A program made the position numbers and the translations under genes. Shown here in pieces: positions 12,675-27,500 of a stretch of DNA of 64,000 bases. Source of the stretch: Paraescarpia echinospica. Lineage: Eukaryota > Annelida > Polychaeta > Sabellida > Siboglinidae. The stretch lies in contig CM034533.1 of assembly GCA_020002185.1 (NCBI GenBank), positions 44,511,293 through 44,575,292 on the forward strand, written 5' to 3'. The notes under the pieces were generated by a model. The model ran no database searches and was not told the origin of the DNA. It saw only the letters and a program-made list of their open reading frames with translations. Positions within the stretch are counted from its first letter, which is position 1. Each line of letters opens with the position of its first letter.

Positions 12675-15339
12675 AGGATGTAGTCCTCCACTACAACTTT
12701 CACCTAGACCTTGTCCTTCCACAGCAGGATGTAGTCCTCCACTAAACCTTTCATCTAGACCTTGTCCATCCACTGCAGGATGTAGTCCTCCACTACAACT
12801 TCCACCTAGACATTGTCCACCCACTGCAGGATGTAGTCCTCCACTACACCTTTCACCTAGGCCTTGTCCACCCACTGCAGGATGTACTCCTCCACTAGAC
12901 CTTTCACCTAGACCTTGTCCATCCACAGCAGGATGTAGTCCTCCACTAAATCTTCCACCTAGACCTTATCCACCCACTGCAGGATGTAGTCCTCCACTAC
13001 ACCTTTCACCTAGACCTTGTCCACCTACTGCAGGTTGTAGTCCTCCATTAGACCTTCCACCTAGACCTTTTCCATCCACTGCAGGATGTAGTCCTCCACT
13101 AGACCTTTCACCTAGACCTTGTCCATCCACTGCAGGATGTAGTCCTCCACTACAACTTCCACCTAGACATTGTCCACCCACTGCAGGATGTAGTCCTCCA
13201 CTACACCTTTCACCTAGACCTTGTCCACCCACTGCAGGATGTATTCCTTCTCTATACCTTTCACCTAGACCTTGTCCATCCACTGCAGGATGTAGTCCTC
13301 CACCATACTTTCACATAGACCTTGTCCATCCACTGGAGGATGTAGTACTCCACAACAACTTTTATCTAGATCTTGTCCATCCACTGCTGGATGTAGTCCT
13401 CCACTACACCTTTCACTTAAACCTAGTCCAACCACTGCAGGATGTATTCCTTCACTGTACCTTTCATCTAGACCTTGCGCACCTACTGCAGGATGTAGTC
13501 CTCCGCTAGACCTTTCACTTAGACCTTTTCCGTCCACTGCAGGATGTCGTCCTCCACTAGACCTTTCACCTAGACCTTTTCCGTCCACTGCAGGATGTAG
13601 ACCTCCACTAAACCTTTCACCTAGACCTTTTCCGTCCACTGCATGATGTAGTCTTTCACTAAAACTTCCACCTAGACCTTGTCCACCACCTGCAGGATGT
13701 AGTCCTCCACTATAACTTTCACCTAGACATTTTCCATCCACTGCAGGATGTAGTCCTCCACTAGACCTTTCACCTAGACCTTGTCCACTCACAGCAGGAT
13801 GTAGTCCTCCACTTGACCTTTCACCTAGACCTTGTCCATCCACTGCAGGATGTAGTCCTCCACTAGACCTTTCACCTAGACCTTGTCCATCCACTGCTGG
13901 ATGTAGTCCTCCACTAGACCTTTCACCTAGACCTTGTACATCCACTGCAGGATGTAGTCCTCCACTATAACTTCCACCTAGACCTTGTCCATCCACTGCA
14001 GGATGTAGTCCTCCACTATAACTTCCACCTAGACCTTGTCTACCCACTGCAGGATGTAGTCCTCCACTACACCTTTCACATAGACCTTGTCCATTCACTG
14101 CAGGATGTAGTCCTCCACTAGACCTTTCACCTAGACCTTGTCCATCCACTGCAGGGTGTAGTCCTCCATTAGACCTTTCACCTAGACCTTGTCCATCCAT
14201 TGCAGGATGTAGTCCTCCACTAGACCTTTCACCTAGACCTTGTCCATCCACTGCAGGATGTAGTCCTCCACTAGACCTTTCACCTAGACCTTGTACATCC
14301 ACTGCAGGATGTAGTCCTCCACTATAACTTTCACCTAGACATTTTCCATCCACTGCAGGATGTAGTCCTCCATAAGACCTTTCACCTAGACCTTGTCCAT
14401 CCACTGCAGGATGTAGTCCTCCATTAGACCTTTCACCAAGACCTTGTCCATCCACTGCAGGATGTAGTCTTTCAATAGACCTTTCACCTAGACGTTGTCC
14501 ATCCACTGCAGGATGTAGTCCTTCACTACAACTTCCACCTAGACCTTGTGCACCTACTGCAGGATGTAGTCCTCCACTAGACCTTTCACCTAGACCTTGT
14601 CCGTCCATTGCAGGATGTAGTCCTCCACTACAACTTCCACCTAGACCTTGTCCATCCACTGCAGGATGTAGTCCTCCACTAGACCTTTCACCTAGACCTT
14701 TTCCGTCCACTGCAGGATGTAGTCCTCCACTAAACCTTTCACCTAGACTTTTCCGTCCACTGCATGATGTAGTCTTTCACTACAACTTCCACCTAGACCT
14801 TGTCCACCAACTGCAGGATGTAGTCCTCCACTATAACTTTCACCTATACATTTTCCATCCACTGCAGGATGTAGTCCTCCACTAGACCTTTCACCTAGAC
14901 CTTGTCCACTCACTGCAGGATGTAGTCCTCCACTAGACCTTTCACCTAGACCTTTTCCGTCCACTACAGGATGTAGTCCTCCACTAGACCTTTCACCTAG
15001 ACCTTTTCCGTCCACTGCATCATGTAGTCTTTCACTATAACTTCCACCTAGACCTTGTCCACCCACTGCAGGATGTAGTGCTCCACTACACCTTTCACCT
15101 AGACCTTTTCCGTCCACTGCAGGATGTAGTCCTTCACTATACCTTTCATCTAGACCTTGTCTATCCACTGCAGGATGTAGTACTGCAGGATGTAGTCCTC
15201 CACTACACCTCATACTTAGACCTTGTCCATCCACTGCAGGATTTAGTCCTTCACTATAGCTTTCACCTAGACCTTGTCCATCCACTGCAGGATGTAGTTC
15301 TTCACTATATCTTTCACTTAGACATTTTCCATCCACTGC
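12675..15339. repeat. Higher-order repeat A, copy 3 (2,665 bp)
   Basis: It matches copy 2 at +2,666 up to about 14,745, then at +2,665 (12,413 and 15,078). The missing base is visible: CACCTAGACTTTTCC near 14,748 in place of CACCTAGACCTTTTCC. That loss splits the long minus-strand open frame in this copy only. Matching to the preceding copies ends near 15,340, where the next monomers switch to the ATTCCTTTCAAATAGG type. Confidence 0.8.
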
Positions 15340-16200
15340 AGGATGTAGTCCTTCACTATTCCTTTCAAATAGGCCTTGTCCATGCACTGCAGTATGTAGA
15401 CCTCCACTATACATTTTACCTAGACCTTGTCCATCCACTGCAGGACGTAGTCCTTCACTATACCTTTCACCTAGACCTTGTCCATCCACTGCAGAATGTA
15501 GTCCTCAATTAGACCTTTCACATAGACCTTGTCCATCCACTGCAAAATGTGTTCCTCCACTACACCTTTCACCTAGACCTTGTCAATCTGATGTAGTCCT
15601 CCACTAGACCTTTCATCTAGACCTTGTCCATCCACTGGAGGATGTAATCCTCCATTAGACCTTTCTCCTAGACCTTGTCCATCCACTGCAGGATGTAGTC
15701 CTCCACTACAACTTTCACCTAGACCTTGTCCTTCCACAGCAGGATGTAGTCCTCCACTAAACCTTTCATCTAGACCTTGTCCATCCACTGCAGGATGTAG
15801 TCCTCCACTACAACTTCCACCTAGACATTGTCCACCCACTGCAGGATGTAGTACTCCACTACATCTTTCACCTAGACCTTGTCCACCCACTGCAGGATGT
15901 ACTCCTCCAATAGACCTTTCACCTAGACCTTGTCCATCCACAGCAGGATGTAGTCCTCCACTACACCTTTCACCTAGACCTTGTCCACCCACTGCAGGAT
16001 GTAGTCCTCAATTAGACCTTCCACCTAGACCTTTTCCATCCACTGCAGGATGTAGTCCTCCACTAGACCTTTCACCTAGACCTTGTCCATCCACTGCAGG
16101 ATGTAGTCCTCCACTATGACTTCCACCTAGACCTTGTGCACCCACTGCAGGATGTAGTCCTCCACTAGACCTTTCACCTAGAACTTGTCCATCCACTGCA
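15035..16200. repeat. Segment duplicated about 12.8 kb away (copy 2)
   Basis: Partner of the segment near 2,240-3,400 at offset 12,799 bp, with the same order of variant monomers. It abuts the last copy of the 3,584/2,666/2,665-bp higher-order repeat, so the duplication junction lies close to 15,340, where copy 3 of that repeat stops matching its neighbours. Small differences (for example AGGCCTTGTCCATGC here and ATGCCTTGTCCATGC in copy 1) show that the copies have since diverged. Confidence 0.65.
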
Positions 16201-17959
16201 GGATGTAGTCCTCCACTAGACCTTTCACCTAGACCTTGTCCATCCACTGCAGGATGTAGTCCTCCACTAGACCTTTCACCTAGACCTTGTCTATCCACTG
16301 CAGGGTGTAGTCCTCCACTAGACCTTTCACCTAGACCTTGTACATCCACTGCAGGATGTAGTCCTCCACTATAACTTCCACCTAGACCTTGTCCATCCAC
16401 TGCAGGATGTAGTCCTCCACTATAACTTCCACCTAGACCTTGTCTACCCACTGCAGGATGTAGTCCTCCACTACACCTTTCACATAGACCTTGTCCATTC
16501 ACTGCAGGATGTAGTCCTCCACTAGACCTTTCACCTAGACCTTGTCCATCCACCGCAGGATGTAGTCCTCCACTAGACCTTTCACCTAGACCTTGTCCAT
16601 CCACTGCAGGATGTAGTCTTTCACTAGACCTTTCACCTAGACCTTGTCCATCCACTGCAGGATGTAGTCCTCCACTACAACTTCCACCTAGACCTTGTCC
16701 ATCCACTGCAGGATGTAGTCCTCCACTAGACCTTTCACCTAGACCTTTTCCGTCCACTGCAGGATGTAGACCTCCACTAAACCTTTCACCTAGACCTTTT
16801 CCGTCCACTGCATGATGTAGTCTTTCACTAAGACTTCCACCTAGACCTTGTCCACCACCTGCAGGATGTAGTCCTCCACTATAACTTTCACCTAGATATT
16901 TTCCATCCACTGCAGGATATAGTCCTCCACTAGACCTTTCACCTAGACCTTGTCCACTCACAGCAGGATGTAGTCCTCCACTAGACCTTTCACCTAGACC
17001 TTGTCCATCCACTGCAGGATGTAGTCCTCCACTAGACCTTTCACCTAGACCTTGTCCATCCACTGCAGGATGTAGTCCTCCACTAGACCTTTCACCTAAA
17101 CCTTGTACATCCACTGCAGGATGTAGTCCTCCACTATAACTTCCACCTAGACCTTGTCCATCCACTGCAGGATGTAGTCCTCCACTATAACTTCCACCTA
17201 GACCTTGTCTACCCACTGCAGGATGTAGTCCTCCACTACACCTTTCACATAGACCTTGTCCATTCACTGCAGGATGTAGTCCTTCACTAGACCTTTCACC
17301 TAGACCTTGTCCATCCACTGCAGGATGTAGTCCTCCATTAGACCTTTCACCTAGACCTTGTCCATCCACTGCAGGATGTAGTCTTTCAATAGACCTTTCA
17401 CCTAGACCTTGTCCATCCACTGCAGGATGTAGTCCTCCACTACAACTTCCACCTAGACCTTGTGCACCTACTGCAGGATGTAGTCCTCCACTAGACCTTT
17501 CACCTAGACCTTGTCCGTCCACTGCAGGATGTAGTCCTCCACTACAACTTCCACCTAGACCTTGTCCATCCACTGCAGGATGTAGTCCTCCACTAGACCT
17601 TTCACCTAGACCTTTTCCGTCCACTGCAGGATGTAGTCCTCCACTAAACCTTTCACCTAGACTTTTCCGTCCACTGCATGATGTAGTCTTTCACTACAAC
17701 TTCCACCTAGACCTTGTCCACCAACTGCAGGATGTAGTCCTCCACTATAACTTTCACCTATACATTTTCCATCCACTGCAGGATGTAGTCCTCCACTAGA
17801 CCTTTCACCTAGACCTTGTCCACTCACTGCAGGATGTAGTCCTCCACTAGACCTTTCACCTAGACCTTTTCCGTCCACTACAGGATGTATTCCTCCACTA
17901 GACCTTTCACCTAGACCTTTTCCGTCCACTGCATCATGTAGTCTTTCACTATAACTTCC

Positions 17960-20900
17960 ACCTAGACCTTATCCACCCACTGCAGGATGTAGTCCTCCAC
18001 TACACCTTTCACCTAGACCTTGTCCACCTACTGCAGGTTGTAGTCCTCCATTAGACCTTCCACCTAGACCTTTTCCATCCACTGCAGGATGTAGTCCTCC
18101 ACTAGACCTTTCACCTAGACCTTGTCCATCCACTGCAGGATGTAGTCCTCCACTATAACTTCCACCTAGACCTTGTGCACCCACTGCAGGATGTAGTCCT
18201 CCACTAGACCTTTCACCTAGACCTTGTCCATCCTGTGCAGAATGTTGTCCTCCACTACACCTTTCACCTAGACCTTCTCAATCCACAGCAGTATGTAGAA
18301 CTCCACTAGACCTTTCACCTAGACCTTTTCCGTCCACTGCATGATGTAGTCTTTCACTACAACTTCCACCTAGACCTTGTCCACCAACTGCAGGATGTAG
18401 TCCTCCACTATAACTTTCACCTATACATTTTCCATCCACTGCAGGATGTAGTCCTCCACTAGACCTTTCACCTAGACATTGTCCACTCACTGCAGGATGT
18501 AGTCCTCCACTAGACCTTTCACCTAGACCTTTTCCGTCCACTACAGGATGTAGTCCTCCACTAGACCTTTCACCTAGACCTTTTCCGTCCACTGCATCAT
18601 GTAGTCTTTCACTATAACTTCCACCTAGACCTTGTCCACCCACTGCAGGATGTAGTGCTCCACTACACCTTTCACCTAGACCTTTTCCGTCCACTGCAGG
18701 ATGTAGTACTTCACTATACCTTTCATCTAGACCTTGTCTATCCACTGCAGGATGTAGTACTGCAGGATGTAGTCCTCCACTACACCTCATACTTAGACCT
18801 TGTCCATCCACTGCAGGATTTAGTCCTTCACTATAGCTTTCACCTAGACCTTGTCCATCCACTGCAGGATGTAGTTCTTCACTATATCTTTCACTTAGAC
18901 ATTTTCCATCCACTGCAGGACGTAGTCCTTCACTATACCTTTCACCTAGACCTTGTCCATCCACTGCAGAATATAGTCCTCAATTAGACCTTTCACATAG
19001 ACCTTGTCCATCCACTGCAAAATGTGTTCCTCCACTACACCTTTCACCTAGACCTTGTCAATCTGATGTAGTCCTCCACTAGACCTTTCATCTAGACCTT
19101 GTCCATCCACTGGAGGATGTAATCCTCCATTAGACCTTTCTCCTAGACCTTGTCCATCCACTGCAGGATGTAGTCCTCCACTACAACTTTCACCTAGACC
19201 TTGTCCTTCCACAGCAGGATGTAGTCCTCCACTAAACCTTTCATCTAGACCTTGTCCATCCACTGCAGGATGTAGTCCTCCACTACAACTTCCACCTAGA
19301 CATTGTCCACCCACTGCAGGATGTAGTCCTCCACTACACCTTTCACCTAGGCCTTGTCCACCCACTGCAGGATGTACTCCTCCACTAGACCTTTCACCTA
19401 GACCTTGTCCATCCACAGCAGGATGTAGTCCTCCACTAAATCTTCCACCTAGACCTTATCCACCCACTGCAGGATGTAGTCCTCCACTACACCTTTCACC
19501 TAGACCTTGTCCACCTACTGCAGGTTGTAGTCCTCCATTAGACCTTCCACCTAGACCTTTTCCATCCACTGCAGGATGTAGTCCTCCACTAGACCTTTCA
19601 CCTAGACCTTGTCCATCCACTGCAGGATGTAGTCCTCCACTATAACTTCCACCTAGACCTTGTGCACCCACTGCAGGATGTAGTCCTCCACTAGACCTTT
19701 CACCTAGACCTTGTCCATCCTGTGCAGAATGTTGTCCTCCACTACACCTTTCACCTAGACCTTCTCAATCCACTGCAGTAGGTAGAACTCCACTAGACCT
19801 TTCACCTAGACCTTCTCCATCCATTGCAGGATGTTGTCCTCCACTAAACCTTTCACCTAGACCTTATCTACCCATTGCAGGATGTTGTCCTCCACTAGAC
19901 CTTTCTCCTAGATCTTGTCCGTCCACTGCAGGATGCTGTCCTTCACTATACCTTTCACCTAGACCTTGACCATCCAATTAAGGATGTAGTCCTCCACTAC
20001 ACCTTTCACCTAGACCTTGTCCATCCACTGCAGGATGTAATCCTCCATTAGACCTTTCACGTAGACCTTGTCCATCCACTGCAGGATATCGTCCTCCACT
20101 ACACCATTATCGTAGACTTTTTCCTTTCAATGCAGGATGTATTCCTTCTCTATACCTGTCACCTAGACCTTGTCCATCCACTGCAGGATGTAGTCCTCCA
20201 CCAGACTTTCACATAGACCTTGTCCATCCACTGGAGGATGTAATACTCCACAACAACTTTTATCTAGATCTTGTCCATCCACTGCTGGATGTAGTCCTCC
20301 ACTACACCTTTCACTTAAACCTAGTCCAACCACTGCAGGATGTATTCCTTCACTGTACCTTTCATCTAGACCTTGCGCACCTACTGCAGGATGTAGTCCT
20401 CCGCTAGACCTTTCACTTAGACCTTTTCCGTCCACTGCAGGATGTCGTCCTCCACTAGACCTTTCACTTATACCTTTTTCGTCCACTGCAGGATGAAGTC
20501 CTCCACTAGAACTTTCACCTAGACCTTGTCCATTCACTGCACGATGTAGTCATCCACTAGACCTTTCACATAGACCTTGTCCACCCACTGCTGGTTGTAG
20601 ACCTCCACTAGACCTTTCACCTAGACCTTGTCCATTCACTGCAGGATGTAGTCATCCACTAGACCTTTCACATAGACCTTGTCCAACCACTAAAGAATGT
20701 AGTCCTCCACTATACCTTTCACCTAGAACTTGTCCATCCATTGGAGGACGTAGTCCTCCACTAGACCTTTCACATAGACCTTGTCCAATCACTGCAGGAT
20801 GTAGTCCTCCACTACACCTTTCACCTAGACCTTGTCCACCCACTGCAGGATGTAGACCTCCACTAGACCTTTCACCTAGACCTTGTCCACCCACTGCAGG

Positions 20901-22012
20901 ATGTAGTTCTCCACTACACCTTTCACCTAGACCTTGTTCACCTACTGCAGGATGTAGTCCTCCACTAGACCTTTCACTTAGACCTTTTCCGTCCACTGCA
21001 GGATGTAGTCCTCCACTACACCTTTCACCTAGACCTAGTCCACCCACTGCAGGATGTAGACCTCCACTAGACCTTTCACCTAGACCTTGTGCACCTATTG
21101 CAGGATGTAGTCCTCCACTAGACCTTTCACTTAGAACTTTTCCGTCCACTGCAGGTTGTAGTCCTCCACTAGACCTTTCACCTAGACTTTGTCCATTCAT
21201 TGCAGGATGTAGTCATCCACTAGACCTTTCACATAGACCTTGTCCAACCACAACAGGATGTAGTCCTCCACTATACCTTTCACCTAGACCTTGTCCATCC
21301 ATTGGAGGATGTAGTCCTCCACTAGACCTTTCACATAGACCTTGTCCATTCACTGCAGGATGTAGTCCTCCACTATACCTTTCACCTAGATCTTGTCCAT
21401 TCACTGCAGGATGTAGTCCTCCACTATACCTTTCACCTAGACCTTGTCCACCCACTGCAGGATGTAGTCCTCCACTACACCTTTCACATAGACCTTGTCC
21501 ATTCACTGCAGGATGTAGTCCTCCACTAGACCTTTCACCTAGACCTTGTCCATCCACTGCAGGATGTAGTCCTCCACTAGACGTTTCACCTAGACCTTGT
21601 CCATCCACTGCAGGATGTAGTCTTTCCTTAGACCTTTCACCTATACCTTGTGCACCTACTGCAAGATGTAGTCCTCCACTAGACCTTTCACCTAGACCTT
21701 GTCCGTCCACTGCAGGATGTAGTCCTCCACTACAACTTCCACCTAGACCTTGTCCATCCACTGCAGGATGTAGTCCTCCACTAGACCTTTCACCTAGACC
21801 TTTTCCGTCCACTGCAGGTTGTAGTCCTCCACTAGACCTTTCACTTAGAACTTTTCCGTCCACTGCAGGTTGTAGTCCTCCACTAGACCTTTCACCTAGA
21901 CCTTGTCCATTCATTGCAGGATGTAGTCATCCACTAGACCTTTCACATAGACCTTGTCCAACCACAACAGGATGTAGTCCTCCACTATACCTTTCACCTA
22001 GACCTTGTCCAT
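17960..22012. repeat. Segmental duplication B, copy 1 (offset 6,594 bp)
   Basis: A run of landmarks recurs at exactly +6,594: 17,969/24,563, 18,278/24,872, 19,048/25,642, 20,163/26,757, 20,652/27,246 and 21,213/27,807. After a one-base loss near 28,148 the offset becomes 6,593 (21,914/28,507). The block is about 4.05 kb long. Inside it a shorter period of 1,487 bp repeats the TAA-bearing module (17,969 and 19,456). Its right end is near 22,012, where this copy reads CCATCCACTGCAGG and the partner reads CCATCCATTGGAGG. Confidence 0.8.
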
Positions 22013-24553
22013 CCACTGCAGGATGTAGTCCTCCACTAGACCTTTCACCTAGACCTTGTCTATCCACTGCAGGGTGTAGTCCTCCACTAGACCTTTCACC
22101 TAGACCTTGTACATCCACTGCAGGATGTAGTCCTCCACTATAACTTCCACCTAGACCTTGTCCATCCACTGCAGGATGTAGTCCTCCACTATAACTTCCA
22201 CCTAGACCTTGTCTACCCACTGCAGGATGTAGTCCTCCACTACACCTTTCACATAGACCTTGTCCATTCACTGCAGGATGTAGTCCTCCACTAGACCTTT
22301 CACCTAGACATTGTCCATCCACCGCAGGATGTAGTCCTCCACTAGACCTTTCACCTAGACCTTGTCCATCCACTGCAGGATGTAGTCTTTCACTAGACCT
22401 TTCACCTAGACCTTGTCCATCCACTGCAGGATGTAGTCCTCCACTACAACTTCCACCTAGACCTTGTCCATCCACTGCAGGATGTAGTCCTCCACTAGAC
22501 CTTTCACCTAGACCTTTTCCGTCCACTGCAGGATGTAGACCTCCACTAAACCTTTCACCTAGACCTTTTCCGTCCACTGCATGATGTAGTCTTTCACTAA
22601 GACTTCCATCTAGACCTTGTCCACCACCTGCAGGATGTAGTCCTCCACTATAACTTTCACCTAGATATTTTCCATCCACTGCAGGATATAGTCCTCCACT
22701 AGACCTTTCACCTAGACCTTGTCCACTCACAGCAGGATGTAGTCCTCCACTAGACCTTTCACCTAGACCTTGTCCATCCACTGCAGGATGTAGTCCTCCA
22801 CTAGACCTTTCACCTAGACCTTGTCCATCCACTGCAGGATCTAGTCCTCCACTAGACCTTTCACCTAAACCTTGTACATCCACTGCAGGATGTAGTCCTC
22901 CACTATAACTTCCACCTAGACCTTGTCCATCCACTGCAGGATGTAGTCCTCCACTATAACTTCCACCTAGACCTTGTCTACCCACTGCAGGATGTAGTCC
23001 TCCACTACACCTTTCACATAGACCTTGTCCATTCACTGCAGGATGTAGTCCTTCACTAGACCTTTCACCTAGACCTTGTCCATCCACTGCAGGATGTAGT
23101 CCTCCATTAGACCTTTCACCTAGACCTTGTCCATCCACTGCAGGATGTAGTCTTTCAATAGACCTTTCACCTAGACCTTGTCCATCCACTGCAGGATGTA
23201 GTCCTCCACTACAACTTCCACCTAGACCTTGTGCACCTACTGCAGGATGTAGTCCTCCACTAGACCTTTCACCTAGACCTTGTCCGTCCACTGCAGGATG
23301 TAGTCCTCCACTACAACTTCCACCTAGACCTTGTCCATCCACTGCAGGATGTAGTCCTCCACTAGACCTTTCACCTAGACCTTTTCCGTCCACTGCAGGA
23401 TGTAGTCCTCCACTAAACCTTTCACCTAGACCTTTTCCGTCCACTGCATGATGTAGTCTTTCACTACAACTTCCACCTAGACCTTGTCCACCAACTGCAG
23501 GATGTAGTCCTCCACTATAACTTTCACCTATACATTTTCCATCCACTGCAGGATGTAGTCCTCCACTAGACCTTTCACCTAGACCTTGTCCACTCACTGC
23601 AGGATGTAGTCCTCCACTAGACCTTTCACCTAGACCTTTTCCGTCCACTACAGGATGTAGTCCTCCACTAGACCTTTCACCTAGACCTTTTCCGTCCACT
23701 GCATCATGTAGTCTTTCACTATAACTTCCACCTAGACCTTGTCCACCCACTGCAGGATGTAGTGCTCCACTACACCTTTCACCTAGACCTTTTCCGTCCA
23801 CTGCAGGATGTAGTCCTTCACTATACCTTTCATCTAGACCTTGTCTATCCACTGCAGGATGTAGTACTGCAGGATGTAGTCCTCCACTACACCTCATACT
23901 TAGACCTTGTCCATCCACTGCAGGATTTAGTCCTTCACTATAGCTTTCACCTAGACCTTGTCCATCCACTGCAGGATGTAGTTCTTCACTATATCTTTCA
24001 CTTAGACATTTTCCATCCACTGCAGGACGTAGTCCTTCACTATACCTTTCACCTAGACCTTGTCCATCCACTGCAGAATATAGTCCTCAATTAGACCTTT
24101 CACATAGACCTTGTCCATCCACTGCAAAATGTGTTCCTCCACTACACCTTTCACCTAGACCTTTTCAATCTGATGTAGTCCTCCACTAGACCTTTCATCT
24201 AGACCTTGTCCATCCACTGGAGGATGTAATCCTCCATTAGACCTTTCTCCTAGACCTTGTCCATCCACTGCAGGATGTAGTCCTCCACTACAACTTTCAC
24301 CTAGACCTTGTCCTTCCACAGCAGGATGTAGTCCTCCACTAAACCTTTCATCTAGACCTTGTCCATCCACTGCAGGATGTAGTCCTCCACTACAACTTCC
24401 ACCTAGACATTGTCCACCCACTGCAGGATGTAGTCCTCCACTACACCTTTCACCTAGACCTTGTCCACCCACTGCAGGATGTACTCCTCCACTAGACCTT
24501 TCACCTAGACCTTGTCCATCCTCAGCAGGATGTAGTCCTCCACTAAATCTTCC
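22013..24553. repeat. Interval between the two B copies, related to 16-18 kb
   Basis: About 2.5 kb of monomers whose order matches about 16.2-18 kb. For example, the unusual pair GATATTTTCCATCC and GCAGGATATAGTCC occurs at about 16,896 and about 22,664 (offset 5,768). It also contains one 66-bp monomer near 23,856. The interval is therefore itself a copied segment and not unique spacer DNA. Confidence 0.6.
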
Positions 24554-27500
24554 ACCTAGTCCTTATCCACCCACTGCAGGATGTAGTCCTCCACTACACC
24601 TTTCACCTAGACCTTGTCCACCTACTGCAGGTTGTAGTCCTCCATTAGACCTTCCACCTAGACCTTTTCCATCCACTGCAGGATGTAGTCCTCCACTAGA
24701 CCTTTCACCTAGACCTTGTCCATCCACTGCAGGATGTAGTCCTCCACTATAACTTCCACCTAGACCTTGTGCACCCACTGCAGGATGTAGTCCTCCACTA
24801 GACCTTTCACCTAGACCTTGTCCATCCTGTGCAGAATGTTGTCCTCCACTACACCTTTCACCTAGACCTTCTCAATCCACAGCAGTATGTAGAACTCCAC
24901 TAGACCTTTCACCTAGACCTTTTCCGTCCACTGCATGATGTAGTCTTTCACTACAACTTCCACCTAGACCTTGTCCACCAACTGCAGGATGTAGTCCTCC
25001 ACTATAACTTTCACCTATACATTTTCCATCCACTGCAGGATGTAGTCCTCCACTAGACCTTTCACCTAGACATTGTCCACTCACTGCAGGATGTAGTCCT
25101 CCACTAGACCTTTCACCTAGACCTTTTCCGTCCACTACAGGATGTAGTCCTCCACTAGACCTTTCACCTAGACCTTTTCCGTCCACTGCATCATGTAGTC
25201 TTTCACTATAACTTCCACCTAGACCTTGTCCACCCACTGCAGGATGTAGTGCTCCACTACACCTTTCACCTAGACCTTTTCCGTCCACTGCAGGATGTAG
25301 TACTTCACTATACCTTTCATCTAGACCTTGTCTATCCACTGCAGGATGTAGTACTGCAGGATGTAGTCCTCCACTACACCTCATACTTAGACCTTGTCCA
25401 TCCACTGCAGGATTTAGTCCTTCACTATAGCTTTCACCTAGACCTTGTCCATCCACTGCAGGATGTAGTTCTTCACTATATCTTTCACTTAGACATTTTC
25501 CATCCACTGCAGGACGTAGTCCTTCACTATACCTTTCACCTAGACCTTGTCCATCCACTGCAGAATATAGTCCTCAATTAGACCTTTCACATAGACCTTG
25601 TCCATCCACTGCAAAATGTGTTCCTCCACTACACCTTTCACCTAGACCTTGTCAATCTGATGTAGTCCTCCACTAGACCTTTCATCTAGACCTTGTCCAT
25701 CCACTGGAGGATGTAATCCTCCATTAGACCTTTCTCCTAGACCTTGTCCATCCACTGCAGGATGTAGTCCTCCACTACAACTTTCACCTAGACCTTGTCC
25801 TTCCACAGCAGGATGTAGTCCTCCACTAAACCTTTCATCTAGACCTTGTCCATCCACTGCAGGATGTAGTCCTCCACTACAACTTCCACCTAGACATTGT
25901 CCACCCACTGCAGGATGTAGTCCTCCACTACACCTTTCACCTAGGCCTTGTCCACCCACTGCAGGATGTACTCCTCCACTAGACCTTTCACCTAGACCTT
26001 GTCCATCCACAGCAGGATGTAGTCCTCCACTAAATCTTCCACCTAGACCTTATCCACCCACTGCAGGATGTAGTCCTCCACTACACCTTTCACCTAGACC
26101 TTGTCCACCTACTGCAGGTTGTAGTCCTCCATTAGACCTTCCACCTAGACCTTTTCCATCCACTGCAGGATGTAGTCCTCCACTAGACCTTTCACCTAGA
26201 CCTTGTCCATCCACTGCAGGATGTAGTCCTCCACTATAACTTCCACCTAGACCTTGTGCACCCACTGCAGGATGTAGTCCTCCACTAGACCTTTCACCTA
26301 GACCTTGTCCATCCTGTGCAGAATGTTGTCCTCCACTACACCTTTCACCTAGACCTTCTCAATCCACTGCAGTAGGTAGAACTCCACTAGACCTTTCACC
26401 TAGACGTTCTCCATCCATTGCAGGATGTTGTCCTCCACTAAACCTTTCACCTAGACCTTATCTACCCATTGCAGGATGTTGTCCTCCACTAGACCTTTCT
26501 CCTAGATCTTGTCCGTCCACTGCAGGATGCTGTCCTTCACTATACCTTTCACCTAGACCTTGTCCATCCAATTAAGGATGTAGTCCTCCACTACACCTTT
26601 CACATAGACCTTGTCCATCCACTGCAGGATGTAATCCTCCATTAGACCTTTCACGTAGACCTTGTCCATCCACTGCAGGATATCGTCCTCCACTACACCA
26701 TTATCGTAGACTTTTTCCTTTCAATGCAGGATGTATTCCTTCTCTATACCTGTCACCTAGACCTTGTCCATCCACTGCAGGATGTAGTCCTCCACCAGAC
26801 TTTCACATAGACCTTGTCCATCCACTGGAGGATGTAATACTCCACAACAACTTTTATCTAGATCTTGTCCATCCACTGCTGGATGTAGTCCTCCACTACA
26901 CCTTTCACTTAAACCTAGTCCAACCACTGCAGGATGTATTCCTTCACTGTACCTTTCATCTAGACCTTGCGCACCTACTGCAGGATGTAGTCCTCCGCTA
27001 GACCTTTCACTTAGACCTTTTCCGTCCACTGCAGGATGTCGTCCTCCACTAGACCTTTCACTTATACCTTTTTCGTCCACTGCAGGATGAAGTCCTCCAC
27101 TAGACCTTTCACCTAGACCTTGTCCATTCACTGCACGATGTAGTCATCCACTAGACCTTTCACATAGACCTTGTCCACCCACTGCTGGTTGTAGACCTCC
27201 ACTAGACCTTTCACCTAGACCTTGTCCATTCACTGCAGGATGTAGTCATCCACTAGACCTTTCACATAGACCTTGTCCAACCACTAAAGAATGTAGTCCT
27301 CCACTATACCTTTCACCTAGAACTTGTCCATCCATTGGAGGACGTAGTCCTCCACTAGACCTTTCACATAGACCTTGTCCAATCACTGCAGGATGTAGTC
27401 CTCCACTACACCTTTCACCTAGACCTTGTCCACCCACTGCAGGATGTAGACCTCCACTAGACCTTTCACCTAGACCTTGTCCACCCACTGCAGGATGTAG

